Positions 7,214-17,344 of a stretch of 35,969 nucleotides of DNA are shown here, piece by piece. Positions within the stretch are counted from its first letter, which is position 1, and the number at the start of each line of letters is the position of its first letter. The notes beneath the pieces are model-generated. The model was not told the origin of the DNA and searched no databases. It was given only the letters and a program-made list of their open reading frames with translations. The DNA is from Candidatus Methylacidiphilales bacterium (GTDB lineage Bacteria > Verrucomicrobiota > Verrucomicrobiia > Methylacidiphilales > JAAUTS01): contig JAQTNW010000036.1 in assembly GCA_028713655.1 (NCBI GenBank), forward strand, positions 1 through 35,969. Reading direction: 5' to 3'. The translations under genes and the position numbers were made by a program.

Positions 7214-8888
7214 GCACGAGCCGACGACAGTGGAAGGGGACTTTGCCGACACAGCGCTGATTGCGCGGTTGGCCACTGAACTCTTTAGAGGGTTCGCAGG
7301 CTCAACACAGGCAGAGCGGCTGAAAGCTCCGGCAACCCCGGTTCATGACACCGGGTTGGCTGGCGCCTATCCTCCCGAAACCAGGCCCTATGCTCCGCCG
7401 GTACATCCCGCCTCACAAAGCAGCACCCGGGAACCGGAAACCGGGGGGCATTGTCCGGGTGCGGCGGATTCCTATCCTTTCGGGGAGCCGCGCTGCGTTC
7501 CCTCTCACACCGAGTCGGAAGCCGGGATAAAAAGCCCTACAGAAACTGTAGCGGCTGAGTCTGCCCGCAGCGAGCCTTTGGCAGCGCCTTTTTATTATTT
7601 CTTGAGTGAACCAGCTTCCGTGGGCAAGAACACTGCGGCAGGTTTCAACCCCGCGTCAGTGCCGATCCGTTCAGTGTTTGACGTGGAATCCGTCCGCAGA
7701 GATTTCCCGGCCTTACACCAGCAGGTTAACGGACGGCAACTCATCTGGCTCGACAACGCGGCCACCACGCACAAGCCGCAAAGTGTGATCGATGCGACTT
7801 CCAAGTTCTACGGGCGGGATAATTCCAATATCCACCGCGCAGCCCATGTGCTGGCAGCGCGGGCCACGGAGCTTTACGAGGGCGGGCGCGAAAAAGCGCG
7901 CCGTTTCCTTGGCGCCGCGGATGCTCGCGAGATTGTTTTTGCGCGCGGCACAACCGAGGCCATCAACCTTGTGGCGCAAACCTACGGCAGAAAATTCATC
8001 GGTCCGGGCGACGAAATTTTACTCACGACCCTGGAGCATCACGCGAATATTGTGCCCTGGCAATTGTTGTTGGAGCAGACCGGCGCGGTGATCCGGGTGG
8101 CTCCGATCAACGACCGCGGGGAATTGATTTTGGAGCAATTTGCAGGGTTGATTAGTTCGCGCACGAAGCTTGTTTCCGTGACGCATGTGGCGAATGCGCT
8201 GGGCACCATCAATCCGGTGGAGCAAATTATAGCCCTGGCGCATGCGCATGGCGTGCCGGTACTGGTGGATGGAGCGCAATCGACACCGCACATGCCGGTT
8301 AATGTGCAGGCCCTGGATGCTGATTTTTTTGCCTTTTCCGGGCATAAGGTGTTTGGGCCGACGGGCATTGGGGTGCTCTACGGCAAGTCGAAGTGGCTGG
8401 AGCAGTTGCCGCCCTGGCAGGGCGGCGGGCACATGATCCAGGATGTCACGTTCGCGAAAACGACCTACCAGAGCCATCCGCAGAAGTTTGAGGCGGGCAC
8501 ACAGGACATAGCGGGAGTGGTTGGTCTCGGCGCGGCGTTGGATTATTTGACAGGTCTCGGCCTTCCCGCTGTGGCGGCTTACGAGCATGAACTGCTCGAA
8601 TATGCCGCTGCCGCACTGGCAACAGTTCCGGGGCTGCGTCCCATCGGTACGGCTGCGGCCAAGGCCAGCGTTCTTTCATTTGTTATCCCGGGGATTCCTT
8701 CCGAGCAGGTGGCCAAACACCTGGACCGTTATGGCATCGCAGTGCGTTCCGGGCATCACTGCGCCCAGCCGGCCGTGCGCCGCTTCGGGCTGGAAAGCAC
8801 GGTGCGTCCTTCGCTGGCGTTTTACAACACCCGCGCGGAAGTGGATACCCTCGTCAACGCCCTGCATCAATTGTCCAAACCCGCATGA
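7194..8888 (+). CDS. SufS-type cysteine desulfurase with N-terminal encapsulation domain (encapsulin cargo)
   Basis: The protein has 564 residues; SufS alone is about 410. Residues ~163-564 form the group II cysteine desulfurase: the PLP lysine is K385 in SGHKVFGPTG, and the persulfide-forming cysteine is C523 in RSGHHCAQP. Residues 1-160 are low-complexity, Pro/Thr/Ala/Glu-rich and likely disordered, as in cargo desulfurases of family 2A encapsulins. Two short conserved-looking islands stand out: ALIARLATELF (21-31) and YYFLSEPAS (134-142), probably shell-contact motifs. The enzyme releases sulfur from cysteine as a protein persulfide, leaving alanine. The first ATG, 20 nt inside the shell gene, is needed to include the first island. 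It is the only desulfurase gene in the window and no SufU or SufE partner is adjacent. Confidence 0.92.
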   Translation: MSIPKLEHEPTTVEGDFADTALIARLATELFRGFAGSTQAERLKAPATPVHDTGLAGAYPPETRPYAPPVHPASQSSTREPETGGHCPGAADSYPFGEPRCVPSHTESEAGIKSPTETVAAESARSEPLAAPFYYFLSEPASVGKNTAAGFNPASVPIRSVFDVESVRRDFPALHQQVNGRQLIWLDNAATTHKPQSVIDATSKFYGRDNSNIHRAAHVLAARATELYEGGREKARRFLGAADAREIVFARGTTEAINLVAQTYGRKFIGPGDEILLTTLEHHANIVPWQLLLEQTGAVIRVAPINDRGELILEQFAGLISSRTKLVSVTHVANALGTINPVEQIIALAHAHGVPVLVDGAQSTPHMPVNVQALDADFFAFSGHKVFGPTGIGVLYGKSKWLEQLPPWQGGGHMIQDVTFAKTTYQSHPQKFEAGTQDIAGVVGLGAALDYLTGLGLPAVAAYEHELLEYAAAALATVPGLRPIGTAAAKASVLSFVIPGIPSEQVAKHLDRYGIAVRSGHHCAQPAVRRFGLESTVRPSLAFYNTRAEVDTLVNALHQLSKPA

Positions 8889-9883
8889 GCCGCCCCGTCA
8901 CCGTCCGTTCGGAGCAGGGCGTAAAATGCCCGGAACATGAACATGTGCAGGAATTGTCGATCTTGCCGGACAGGCCCTACGATGAATATGTGCCCGCGCT
9001 GCTTGCCTCCTACGAGCAGACAGGCGGATGGAACAATCGGGACGACCACAACATGCCGTCCAAGCGCGCCGTTGGATTGATTTGCAGGGACTTGTTGCAG
9101 ATCCTGTTTCCCGGGTTTCACGATGATGACGCGGTACACCACGGAACGGTCGCAGACTTGACGAGTGACCGTTTGTCGGACATGGCTTTGCGCCTGGAGG
9201 AACAGGTGCGGCGCAGTGTCCGCATCGGCAATCCCAAAAAGCCGACCGGTCGTACCCCGCCCATCCTGAAACAGTTCTGCAAATCCCTGCCCAAAGTGCG
9301 CGAACTGCTGCGCAGTGACATCGAAACTGCCTTTGAAAACGATCCCGCCACCCTGCATCGCGAGGAGGTTATTCTATCCTACCCATTCGTTGAAGCTATA
9401 GCGATCCAGCGCCTGGCCCATGTGCTGCATAAAGCCGGGGCGCCGATTGTGCCGCGGATGATGACAGAATGGGCGCATGCGGTGACCGGCATTGACATTC
9501 ATCCGGGGGCAAAAATCGGCTCGCATTTTTTCATCGACCACGGCACCGGTGTGGTGATTGGCGAGACTTGCCGCATTGGCAACCGGGTGAAGCTGTACCA
9601 CGGGGTCACACTGGGGGCGCGCAGCTTCGCCAAGGATGAAGCCGGGCGGGTTGTGAAGGGAGGCAAACGCCACCCTGATGTGGAAGACCATGTGACGATT
9701 TACCCGAACTCGACCATCCTCGGCGGGGAAACGGTCATTGGAGCGAATTCGACCATTGGCGCAAACGTGTTTCTGGTTTATAGTGTCCCGCCAGATTCGC
9801 TGGTGGTTTATGAGGAAAAACAATTGGTGATCCGTGACAAGGCCATTCGAAAAAAAACGGCGGACTACGATTGGATTATTTAA
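8885..9883 (+). CDS. cysE: Serine O-acetyltransferase (long form)
   Basis: The enzyme acetylates serine with acetyl-CoA to give O-acetylserine, the first step of cysteine synthesis. The 332-residue protein has an all-helical N-terminal ~200 residues and a left-handed beta-helix C-terminal domain. The core TGIDIHPGAKIG, the catalytic DHGTG at 218-222 (Asp218/His219) and VVIGET, then LYHGVTLGARSF, are diagnostic. A charged loop with KGGKRHPDVEDHV separates later hexapeptide coils. It is longer at the N-terminus than E. coli CysE (273) and fits the EpsC-like group found next to family 2A encapsulins. The ATG overlaps the desulfurase stop by 4 nt. The C-terminus ends in DWII; a terminal Ile is the feature that docks into O-acetylserine sulfhydrylase in cysteine synthase complexes. 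Confidence 0.93.
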   Translation: MSRPVTVRSEQGVKCPEHEHVQELSILPDRPYDEYVPALLASYEQTGGWNNRDDHNMPSKRAVGLICRDLLQILFPGFHDDDAVHHGTVADLTSDRLSDMALRLEEQVRRSVRIGNPKKPTGRTPPILKQFCKSLPKVRELLRSDIETAFENDPATLHREEVILSYPFVEAIAIQRLAHVLHKAGAPIVPRMMTEWAHAVTGIDIHPGAKIGSHFFIDHGTGVVIGETCRIGNRVKLYHGVTLGARSFAKDEAGRVVKGGKRHPDVEDHVTIYPNSTILGGETVIGANSTIGANVFLVYSVPPDSLVVYEEKQLVIRDKAIRKKTADYDWII

Positions 9884-9897
9884 AGGGTTTTTAAAGA

Positions 9898-10902
9898 ATG
9901 AGTTCTTCCCGCTATTATGGAATCGATCATCATGTGGGCCGGACGCCGCTGATCCGCCTGCGCCATCTCTCCGAATTGACGGGGTGTGAAATTCTCGGCA
10001 AGGCGGAATTCATGAACCCCGGTGGCTCGGTCAAAGACCGGGCTGCGCTGGGCATCATCAGCGCGGCGGAAGCCGATGGGAAACTGAAGCCGGGCGGCAC
10101 CATCATTGAAGGCACGGCTGGCAACACGGGCATTGGCCTCACCGTCATCGGCCATGCCAAAGGTTACCGCACTGTTATTGTCATTCCCGAAACACAGTCG
10201 GTGGAAAAGATCACTCTGCTGCGCACTCTGGGAGCCGAAGTGATTACCGTTCCTGAAAAGCCTTACAAGGATCCCGGCAATTACAACAAAGTGGCCCGCC
10301 GATTGGCGGAGGAGAAAGGCTGGTTTTGGGCGGATCAGTTTGACAACACGGCAAATCGGCTGGCGCATTACCGCAGCACAGGCCCGGAGATTTGGGAACA
10401 GACTTCGGGCGAAGTCTGCGCTTTTGTGGCGGCGGTGGGGACGGGCGGTACACTGGCGGGAACGGCTCTGTATCTGAAGGAGCACAATCCTGGCGTAAAA
10501 GTGGTTTGTGCCGACCCCTATGGCGCGGCCATGTGGTCGTGGTTCACTCAGGGCCACACTGAAATCAACGATGGTGATTCGGTGGCGGAGGGCATCGGCC
10601 AAGGTCGGGTGACGAAGAATCTGGAAGGCATTTCTGTGGATCACGCCTACCGCATTCCCGACCAGGAGGCGTTGACTCTTGTTTATCATCTGCTGCGCGA
10701 AGAGGGGTTGTTTCTGGGGCTTTCCTCGGGTGTGAATGTGGCGGGGGCGTTGCGCATCGCGCGCGAACTGGGGCCGGGCCGGACAATTGTTACGATTCTT
10801 TGCGATACCGGGGCGAAATACCAGTCCAAGCTTTTCAATGCCGAGTGGCTGGCCTCCAAGCAACTCAATCCCGGCCTACCGCTTGAATCGGTGCTGGGTT
10901 GA
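9898..10902 (+). CDS. cysK: Cysteine synthase (O-acetylserine sulfhydrylase)
   Basis: The product is a 334-residue fold-type II PLP enzyme. The PLP lysine is K46 in GGSVKDRAAL, the substrate loop is EGTAGNTGIG (71-80, typical TSGNTG-like asparagine loop), and the phosphate-binding loop is GTGGT (181-185). It replaces the acetoxy group of O-acetylserine with sulfide to make cysteine. It lies 14 nt after cysE, the gene for its substrate supplier and possible complex partner. A member of the cystathionine beta-synthase catalytic-core group would look similar, but the absence of a CBS regulatory domain and the operon context favour CysK. The gene ends 12 nt before the stop of the convergent metX gene, with no terminator hairpin recognised between them. 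Confidence 0.92.
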   Translation: MSSSRYYGIDHHVGRTPLIRLRHLSELTGCEILGKAEFMNPGGSVKDRAALGIISAAEADGKLKPGGTIIEGTAGNTGIGLTVIGHAKGYRTVIVIPETQSVEKITLLRTLGAEVITVPEKPYKDPGNYNKVARRLAEEKGWFWADQFDNTANRLAHYRSTGPEIWEQTSGEVCAFVAAVGTGGTLAGTALYLKEHNPGVKVVCADPYGAAMWSWFTQGHTEINDGDSVAEGIGQGRVTKNLEGISVDHAYRIPDQEALTLVYHLLREEGLFLGLSSGVNVAGALRIARELGPGRTIVTILCDTGAKYQSKLFNAEWLASKQLNPGLPLESVLG

Positions 10903-10914
10903 GGCTGATCAGAT

Positions 10915-13403
<2,489 letters not shown>

Positions 13404-13453
13404 TTAAGGCTGATGGTGTTTTCCGGATGGTTCATGGGGTTATATCCAACCTT

Positions 13454-13478
13454 TCCGGGAGGTCGTTTTCCTCCCGGA
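13454..13478 (-). terminator. Stem-loop between the outer membrane protein gene and metY
   Basis: The arms TCCGGGAGG and CCTCCCGGA (9 pairs, 7-base loop) lie 16 bases after the stop codon of the minus-strand gene 13494-14483. No U-run follows in the transcript direction (AAGGTTGG), so termination efficiency is uncertain. It may instead separate mRNA stability of the two units. Confidence 0.45.
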
Positions 13479-13493
13479 CAAATCCGCGCCGGG

Positions 13494-14483
13494 TTAGAAT
13501 TCGTATTTGACCTGCGCTGCGACGCCTGTCTTTTCCGATGTGTCGAGTACGTTTCCGAAATAGCCATAGCCGACAGTGATGGTGATATGGTTGTTGGGCA
13601 CAAAGGCCAGGCCCACGGTGTACCAATCCTCTTCGGGACGCACCAGATTGCCGATGCGCGTGTACGGATTGTCTTTCTGGCGGTATTCTCCGGCCAGCCA
13701 CAACCAATCCGTGACGTTGTAGGCGATGTTGCCTTCAAAAGTGGCTTGGTAGGTGTCGCCAAAGCCCACATAACCGAGTTGTGAGGCTTCAGTCAACCTG
13801 ACGCCTGCCGAAATCAGCAGCGGGCGGTCGAACACCTTCGGGAAGGTTTTGCTGGCCGTCAGAGTGAAGTCCACGCCGTCGTTGCTTTTGTATCCGATGT
13901 TGGTGAGTCCCCCGCCCAAACGGTTATTGATCTGGGCAATGCCATCATTGTATTTGTAGGAAATACCCGCTGTGATGGCGGGTACCGGGACATTAAAGCT
14001 GTTTTCAGGAATGATGAGTCCGCGTACATTGAAGTTGTACAGATAAACGTCGTCCCGTCTGATGTCGGGGCCCCCTGCATCAAGCACGGAATTACGCAGG
14101 CTGCCGGTGCCAAACCGGCTGGCGGAAAATCCGAGTTCGACGCGCTGCAGCAGGGTTTCGGTCAGAGCGAAGACTTCAATATTTTTTTGGTCTGCGTTAA
14201 TGTAGGTGCCGGAAACCGAGGGCAGTCCGAAGATCTGGTCTTTGGGCCCGGGATTCACCAGGTAAGCGGTTGGGGTAATGAGGATACCGCCTGTTCCTTC
14301 GATTGTGTGGAGGGGCAGAGGCGCGCCCTTTTCATTCCTGGCGGGTGCGTCTGACTGCACCACTTTGTCGAGTTCATGTACATTGGTTTTGGGGTTTCCG
14401 GTGTCGGCGTTGGCCAATGCCGGATAGAGCAGCAATAGTGAGGCGACGACCCAGGAAATGGATAAATATTTGGCTATTTTCAT
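13494..14483 (-). CDS. Predicted outer membrane beta-barrel protein, DUF3034-like
   Basis: A signal peptide is clear (charged MKIAKY, hydrophobic stretch to ~22, ALANA cleavage near residue 26). The mature part has alternating strands rich in aromatic and Gly residues and ends in VKYEF, the terminal Phe expected of an outer-membrane barrel recognised by BamA. The segment LLQRVELGFSASRFGTG resembles the RVELS block I associate with the DUF3034 family; that assignment is from memory and moderate. The function is unknown; a porin-like or surface role is possible. A good sigma-70-type promoter lies ~180 bp upstream (14664-14692), giving a long leader. A GGAG lies ~11 bases before the ATG. Confidence 0.7.
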   Translation of the reverse strand: MKIAKYLSISWVVASLLLLYPALANADTGNPKTNVHELDKVVQSDAPARNEKGAPLPLHTIEGTGGILITPTAYLVNPGPKDQIFGLPSVSGTYINADQKNIEVFALTETLLQRVELGFSASRFGTGSLRNSVLDAGGPDIRRDDVYLYNFNVRGLIIPENSFNVPVPAITAGISYKYNDGIAQINNRLGGGLTNIGYKSNDGVDFTLTASKTFPKVFDRPLLISAGVRLTEASQLGYVGFGDTYQATFEGNIAYNVTDWLWLAGEYRQKDNPYTRIGNLVRPEEDWYTVGLAFVPNNHITITVGYGYFGNVLDTSEKTGVAAQVKYEF

Positions 14484-14642
14484 GGTTTTTCATACTCCGC
14501 GAAAACCGCCAGGGGTCTGGTAAGTTCCAGCTCTAAATTTTATTAATAAGCCCGCACTGGAGTGGTGGCATGGATTCGACCTACCGGGGAGCAGGGAATC
14601 TGAGAGGCAGCCCATCCAAGGACATCCAGCGCAAATTCCATA

Positions 14643-14692
14643 AACCCTATCGAATACGTAGGGTATATAATTTAAGCGGTTAATTAGGTCAA
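14643..14692 (-). promoter_or_regulatory. Promoter and first leader hairpin of the outer membrane protein gene
   Basis: On the minus strand TTGACC (14692-14687) and TATATA (14669-14664) are separated by exactly 17 bases, a strong sigma-70-type promoter. Transcription should begin near 14657, about 175 nt before the start codon. A small inverted repeat, ACCCTA/TAGGGT (14643-14663), spans the start-site region and could be an operator. The remaining leader (14484-14642) shows only short stems. Confidence 0.55.
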
Positions 14693-14755
14693 AGAAAAAC
14701 AATAACAACCTGCAAGATAGTAACATATGTAATGTGGACATTAGGAATCTTTTCC

Positions 14756-14802
14756 ACGCCTGGCTGAATAACGTTGCCCCGTTGGGGCAAGCCAATCGAC
14801 AC
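14756..14802 (-). repeat. GCCCCAACGGGGC-type intergenic repeat, truncated copy
   Basis: On the minus strand the sequence reads GGCTTGCCCCAACGGGGC followed by AACGTTATTCAGCC. The core TTGCCCC/GGGGCAA (14774-14790) is a 7-bp perfect stem with a 3-base loop. The motif plus the TATTCAGCC tail resembles a dispersed repeat I have seen in Verrucomicrobia and Planctomycetes intergenic DNA (recollection, not searched). The rest of 14693-14963 contains no gene or other structure that I can support. Confidence 0.45.
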
Positions 14803-14963
14803 GCTCGTTGAGCTCACAATGGAAGCAGGCAGTTGCCGCGTTGCCTCACGGCTAAATGACACCGAAGGGTTGGGGTGATTGAATCAAGGTCTGGATAGCA
14901 GAACGGCTGGAGAATGCGGCTCTTGTACCTTAAAGTGCCTCCCGCCTTCTGAATTCTTCTTTT

Positions 14964-17000
14964 TCATCCCTGTTCCGGCAGGGCGACAAACGGGCTTTCC
15001 TTGAGTTCGTAGTGTAGCGTTCCGCGCAGCATGCGCACGCAGTGGGTGAGCGCCCCCGCCACAATCACCAGAACCAGAATCAAAAATCCGCCCGTCACAA
15101 CGGCGTCGAGCCGCATGTTGAATGCCAGGGTCTGCAGCCTGTGAATTTGCTCCGGCAAACTCGCGGCGCCTATTTGTTTGTCATACTCAGCGGCGGCGCT
15201 CAAGAACCCGAGCTTCGGATCCGGCGAAAATATTTTGATCCAGCCGGCGGAAAAGGTCACAGCGACGAGAAACGCAAGCGGGGCGGCGGTTACGGCCAGG
15301 TAGCGTTGTTTGCCCATCTTGATCAGGATCACCGAGCCGAGGCTGAGGGCGATGACGGCCAGCAACTGGTTGGCGATCCCGAAAATCGGCCAGAGGCTGT
15401 TGATGCCGCCGAGGGGATCGATCACACCCTGGTACAAAAAGTATCCCCACGCGGCGACAAACACAATGCTGGTAACCAGGTTCGCCGTCCATGATTTCGT
15501 GTTGCCCAGAGGTTTCCAAATATGAGCCAGCAGGTCCTGGAACAAAAACCGTCCGACTCGCGTTCCCGCGTCAATCGTGGGCAGAATGAACAGGACCTCG
15601 AACATGATGGCGAAATGGTACCAGAGGGCGAGGGCGCCCGAGTCGGCGAAGGCCTTGGAAAACATTTTGGCCATGCCGACCGCAAAGGTCGGCGCGCCGC
15701 CGGTGCGCCCGATCATTGTTTTTTCGCCGATTTCCGCCGCGAGTCCCGACATGCCGGCTTCCGTTACTGGAAATCCTGCGGCAGTGACGTGGGCGACCAC
15801 TTCAGCCGCGGGGCCTTTCATGTTGATGGCAAAATATTGTCCTGGTTCAAGGGCGCAGGCGGCGGTCAGCGCCATCAGGCCGACGACCATTTCCACGACC
15901 ATGGCGCCGTAACCGATCATTCGGATCTGGGGCTCGCGTTCGATCAGTTTGGGCGTGGTGCCGGAGGCGACCAGGCTGTGAAAGCCCGAGACAGCCCCGC
16001 AGGCGATGGTGATGCAGACAAAGGGGAACACAGGCCCGGCGAACACAAGCCCCGTGCCGTCGATGAAACGGGTGAGGGCTGGCATGTGCAATTGCGGTTG
16101 GAGGATGAGGATGGCGACGGCCAGCAAGGCCACTGCGCCGAGTTTTAGAAAGGTGCTGAGATAATCGCGCGGGGCGAGCAAAAGCCAGACTGGCAGTGCG
16201 GTGGCGGAAACTCCGTAGATCATCACGGCCCAGGCCAGCCGACGGTCGCTTTGCAGAAACCAGGTCTCGATGCCCGGGAATTGGTGCAGGTATTGTCCGG
16301 CCCAAACCGACGCCAGCAGGCCGAGCACACCGAGTATGCTCACCCAGCCGATACCCAGTTTTGTGTAGCGAAGGCCGCAGCCCATGAGAAAGGCAATCGG
16401 GATGGTCATCGCGACCGTGAAGACGCCCCAGGGGCTTTCCGCCATGGCTTTGACGACGACAAGTCCGAGGACCGACAGAAGAATCACCAGGATTGCCAGT
16501 ACACTAACAATGCAAACGATGCCGATCTCCGGCCCGATTTCCTCCTTCACCATTTGCCCGAGCGATTTGCCGCCGCGCCGGATGGAACTGAAGAGGATGA
16601 TGAGATCATGCACGCCGCCGCCGAGGGTTGCGCCGACCAGCAGCCAGAGCGTGCCGGGGAGATAGCCGAATTGCGCGGCCAGAACCGGGCCGACCAGAGG
16701 GCCGGGGCCGGCAATGGCCGCAAAGTGGTGCCCGAAGACCATCCAGCGATGGGTCGGGACGTAATCGATGCCGTCCTGGTGGGTGACGGCGGGGGGCGCG
16801 CGGTGCGGGTCGAGCACCAGGACTTTTGTGATGAGCCATTTGCTGTAAAAGCGGTAACTGACGGCGAGTGTGCAAAGTCCGGCGGTGACGAGCCAGATGG
16901 CGTTGACGGATTCTCCGCGGTTTAATGCCAGCAGGCCGATGGACAAGGCGCCCAGGCAACTGATGGCCGTCCAGAGCAGGATGGAACCGATTCGCTTCAT
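14964..17000 (-). CDS. cstA: Carbon starvation protein A (CstA family transporter)
   Basis: This 678-residue inner-membrane protein has about 15-18 hydrophobic segments. Diagnostic CstA stretches are DGIDYVPTHRWMVFGHHFAAIAG (residues ~76-98, too long to print further), PGPLVGPVLAAQ, LGGGVHDLI, a GAVSGFHSLVASGTTPK block with the GATVVE-like region following, and WPIFGIANQLLA. CstA proteins take up peptides or pyruvate and are induced on carbon starvation in enterobacteria (family knowledge; the substrate here is unknown). No second CstA-partner gene (YjiX/DUF466) follows. It is transcribed away from trpS; the 344-bp divergent spacer must hold its promoter, although none could be placed with confidence. 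Confidence 0.93.
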   Translation of the reverse strand: MKRIGSILLWTAISCLGALSIGLLALNRGESVNAIWLVTAGLCTLAVSYRFYSKWLITKVLVLDPHRAPPAVTHQDGIDYVPTHRWMVFGHHFAAIAGPGPLVGPVLAAQFGYLPGTLWLLVGATLGGGVHDLIILFSSIRRGGKSLGQMVKEEIGPEIGIVCIVSVLAILVILLSVLGLVVVKAMAESPWGVFTVAMTIPIAFLMGCGLRYTKLGIGWVSILGVLGLLASVWAGQYLHQFPGIETWFLQSDRRLAWAVMIYGVSATALPVWLLLAPRDYLSTFLKLGAVALLAVAILILQPQLHMPALTRFIDGTGLVFAGPVFPFVCITIACGAVSGFHSLVASGTTPKLIEREPQIRMIGYGAMVVEMVVGLMALTAACALEPGQYFAINMKGPAAEVVAHVTAAGFPVTEAGMSGLAAEIGEKTMIGRTGGAPTFAVGMAKMFSKAFADSGALALWYHFAIMFEVLFILPTIDAGTRVGRFLFQDLLAHIWKPLGNTKSWTANLVTSIVFVAAWGYFLYQGVIDPLGGINSLWPIFGIANQLLAVIALSLGSVILIKMGKQRYLAVTAAPLAFLVAVTFSAGWIKIFSPDPKLGFLSAAAEYDKQIGAASLPEQIHRLQTLAFNMRLDAVVTGGFLILVLVIVAGALTHCVRMLRGTLHYELKESPFVALPEQG

Positions 17001-17052
17001 GCCTTCTTATTAGACAGATGGGGGCGGGGTTGGGAAGCTCTTTGAGACGAAA

Positions 17053-17094
17053 TCAGAATTCAGAATTATGAATTCAGAAGTCAGAAGTCAGAAG
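17053..17094. repeat. Heptamer tandem repeat (6 units, TCAGAAT/TCAGAAG)
   Basis: Six 7-bp units in a row: TCAGAAT twice, TATGAAT once, TCAGAAG three times. A looser unit appears downstream at about 17103. Heptameric intergenic arrays of this kind arise by slippage and are common in some Verrucomicrobia and Deltaproteobacteria (recollection). It lies in the divergent spacer between cstA and trpS, 53 bp from the cstA start. Confidence 0.85.
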
Positions 17095-17131
17095 CAGGGC
17101 ACAGTCAGAACATAGGTAACACACTTGGCCG

Positions 17132-17258
17132 CAACCACGTCGTGGTTGATGAAATATTTGGCGATGCCTACCAAGCTGTTTTTAGGTTTTTAATCCTCCT
17201 TTTTGCATCTTTTGCGGCTTTGCGTCTTATGTTTCGCACACCGCCCGCCGCGGCGGGC
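17132..17258. other. Repeat-derived spacer before trpS with two palindromes
   Basis: CAACCACG-T-CGTGGTTG (17132-17148) is an 8-bp inverted repeat. GCCCGCCGCGGCGGGC (17243-17258) is a perfect 16-bp palindrome. Between and after them the sequence is T-rich and reads like a degenerate copy of the TTTGCGTCTTTGCGTTAAATC-type (split motif) dispersed repeat. A frame is open at 17142-17408 but looks like repeat sequence, not a gene. Promoter elements for trpS could not be fixed. Confidence 0.5.
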
Positions 17259-17344
17259 TTTGGAGGACCCTTTGCGTTAAATCTTGTTTCGGAAGTCCGT
17301 AGAAAGTGCTGGATGTCCTTCGCAACCTTTGGCATTCACTTAGG

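Noticed and set aside
14558-14600. A tmRNA 5'-end-like sequence on the plus strand (GGAGTGGTGG then ATGGATTCGAC), equivalently a tRNA 3'-half-like sequence on the minus strand.
   Set aside because: No matching acceptor strand CCACTCC with a T-arm was found within 450 bases downstream or just upstream. No ANxxx...LAA-type tag frame is convincing, and the T-stem does not pair on the minus strand. It may be a remnant, but it is more likely chance.
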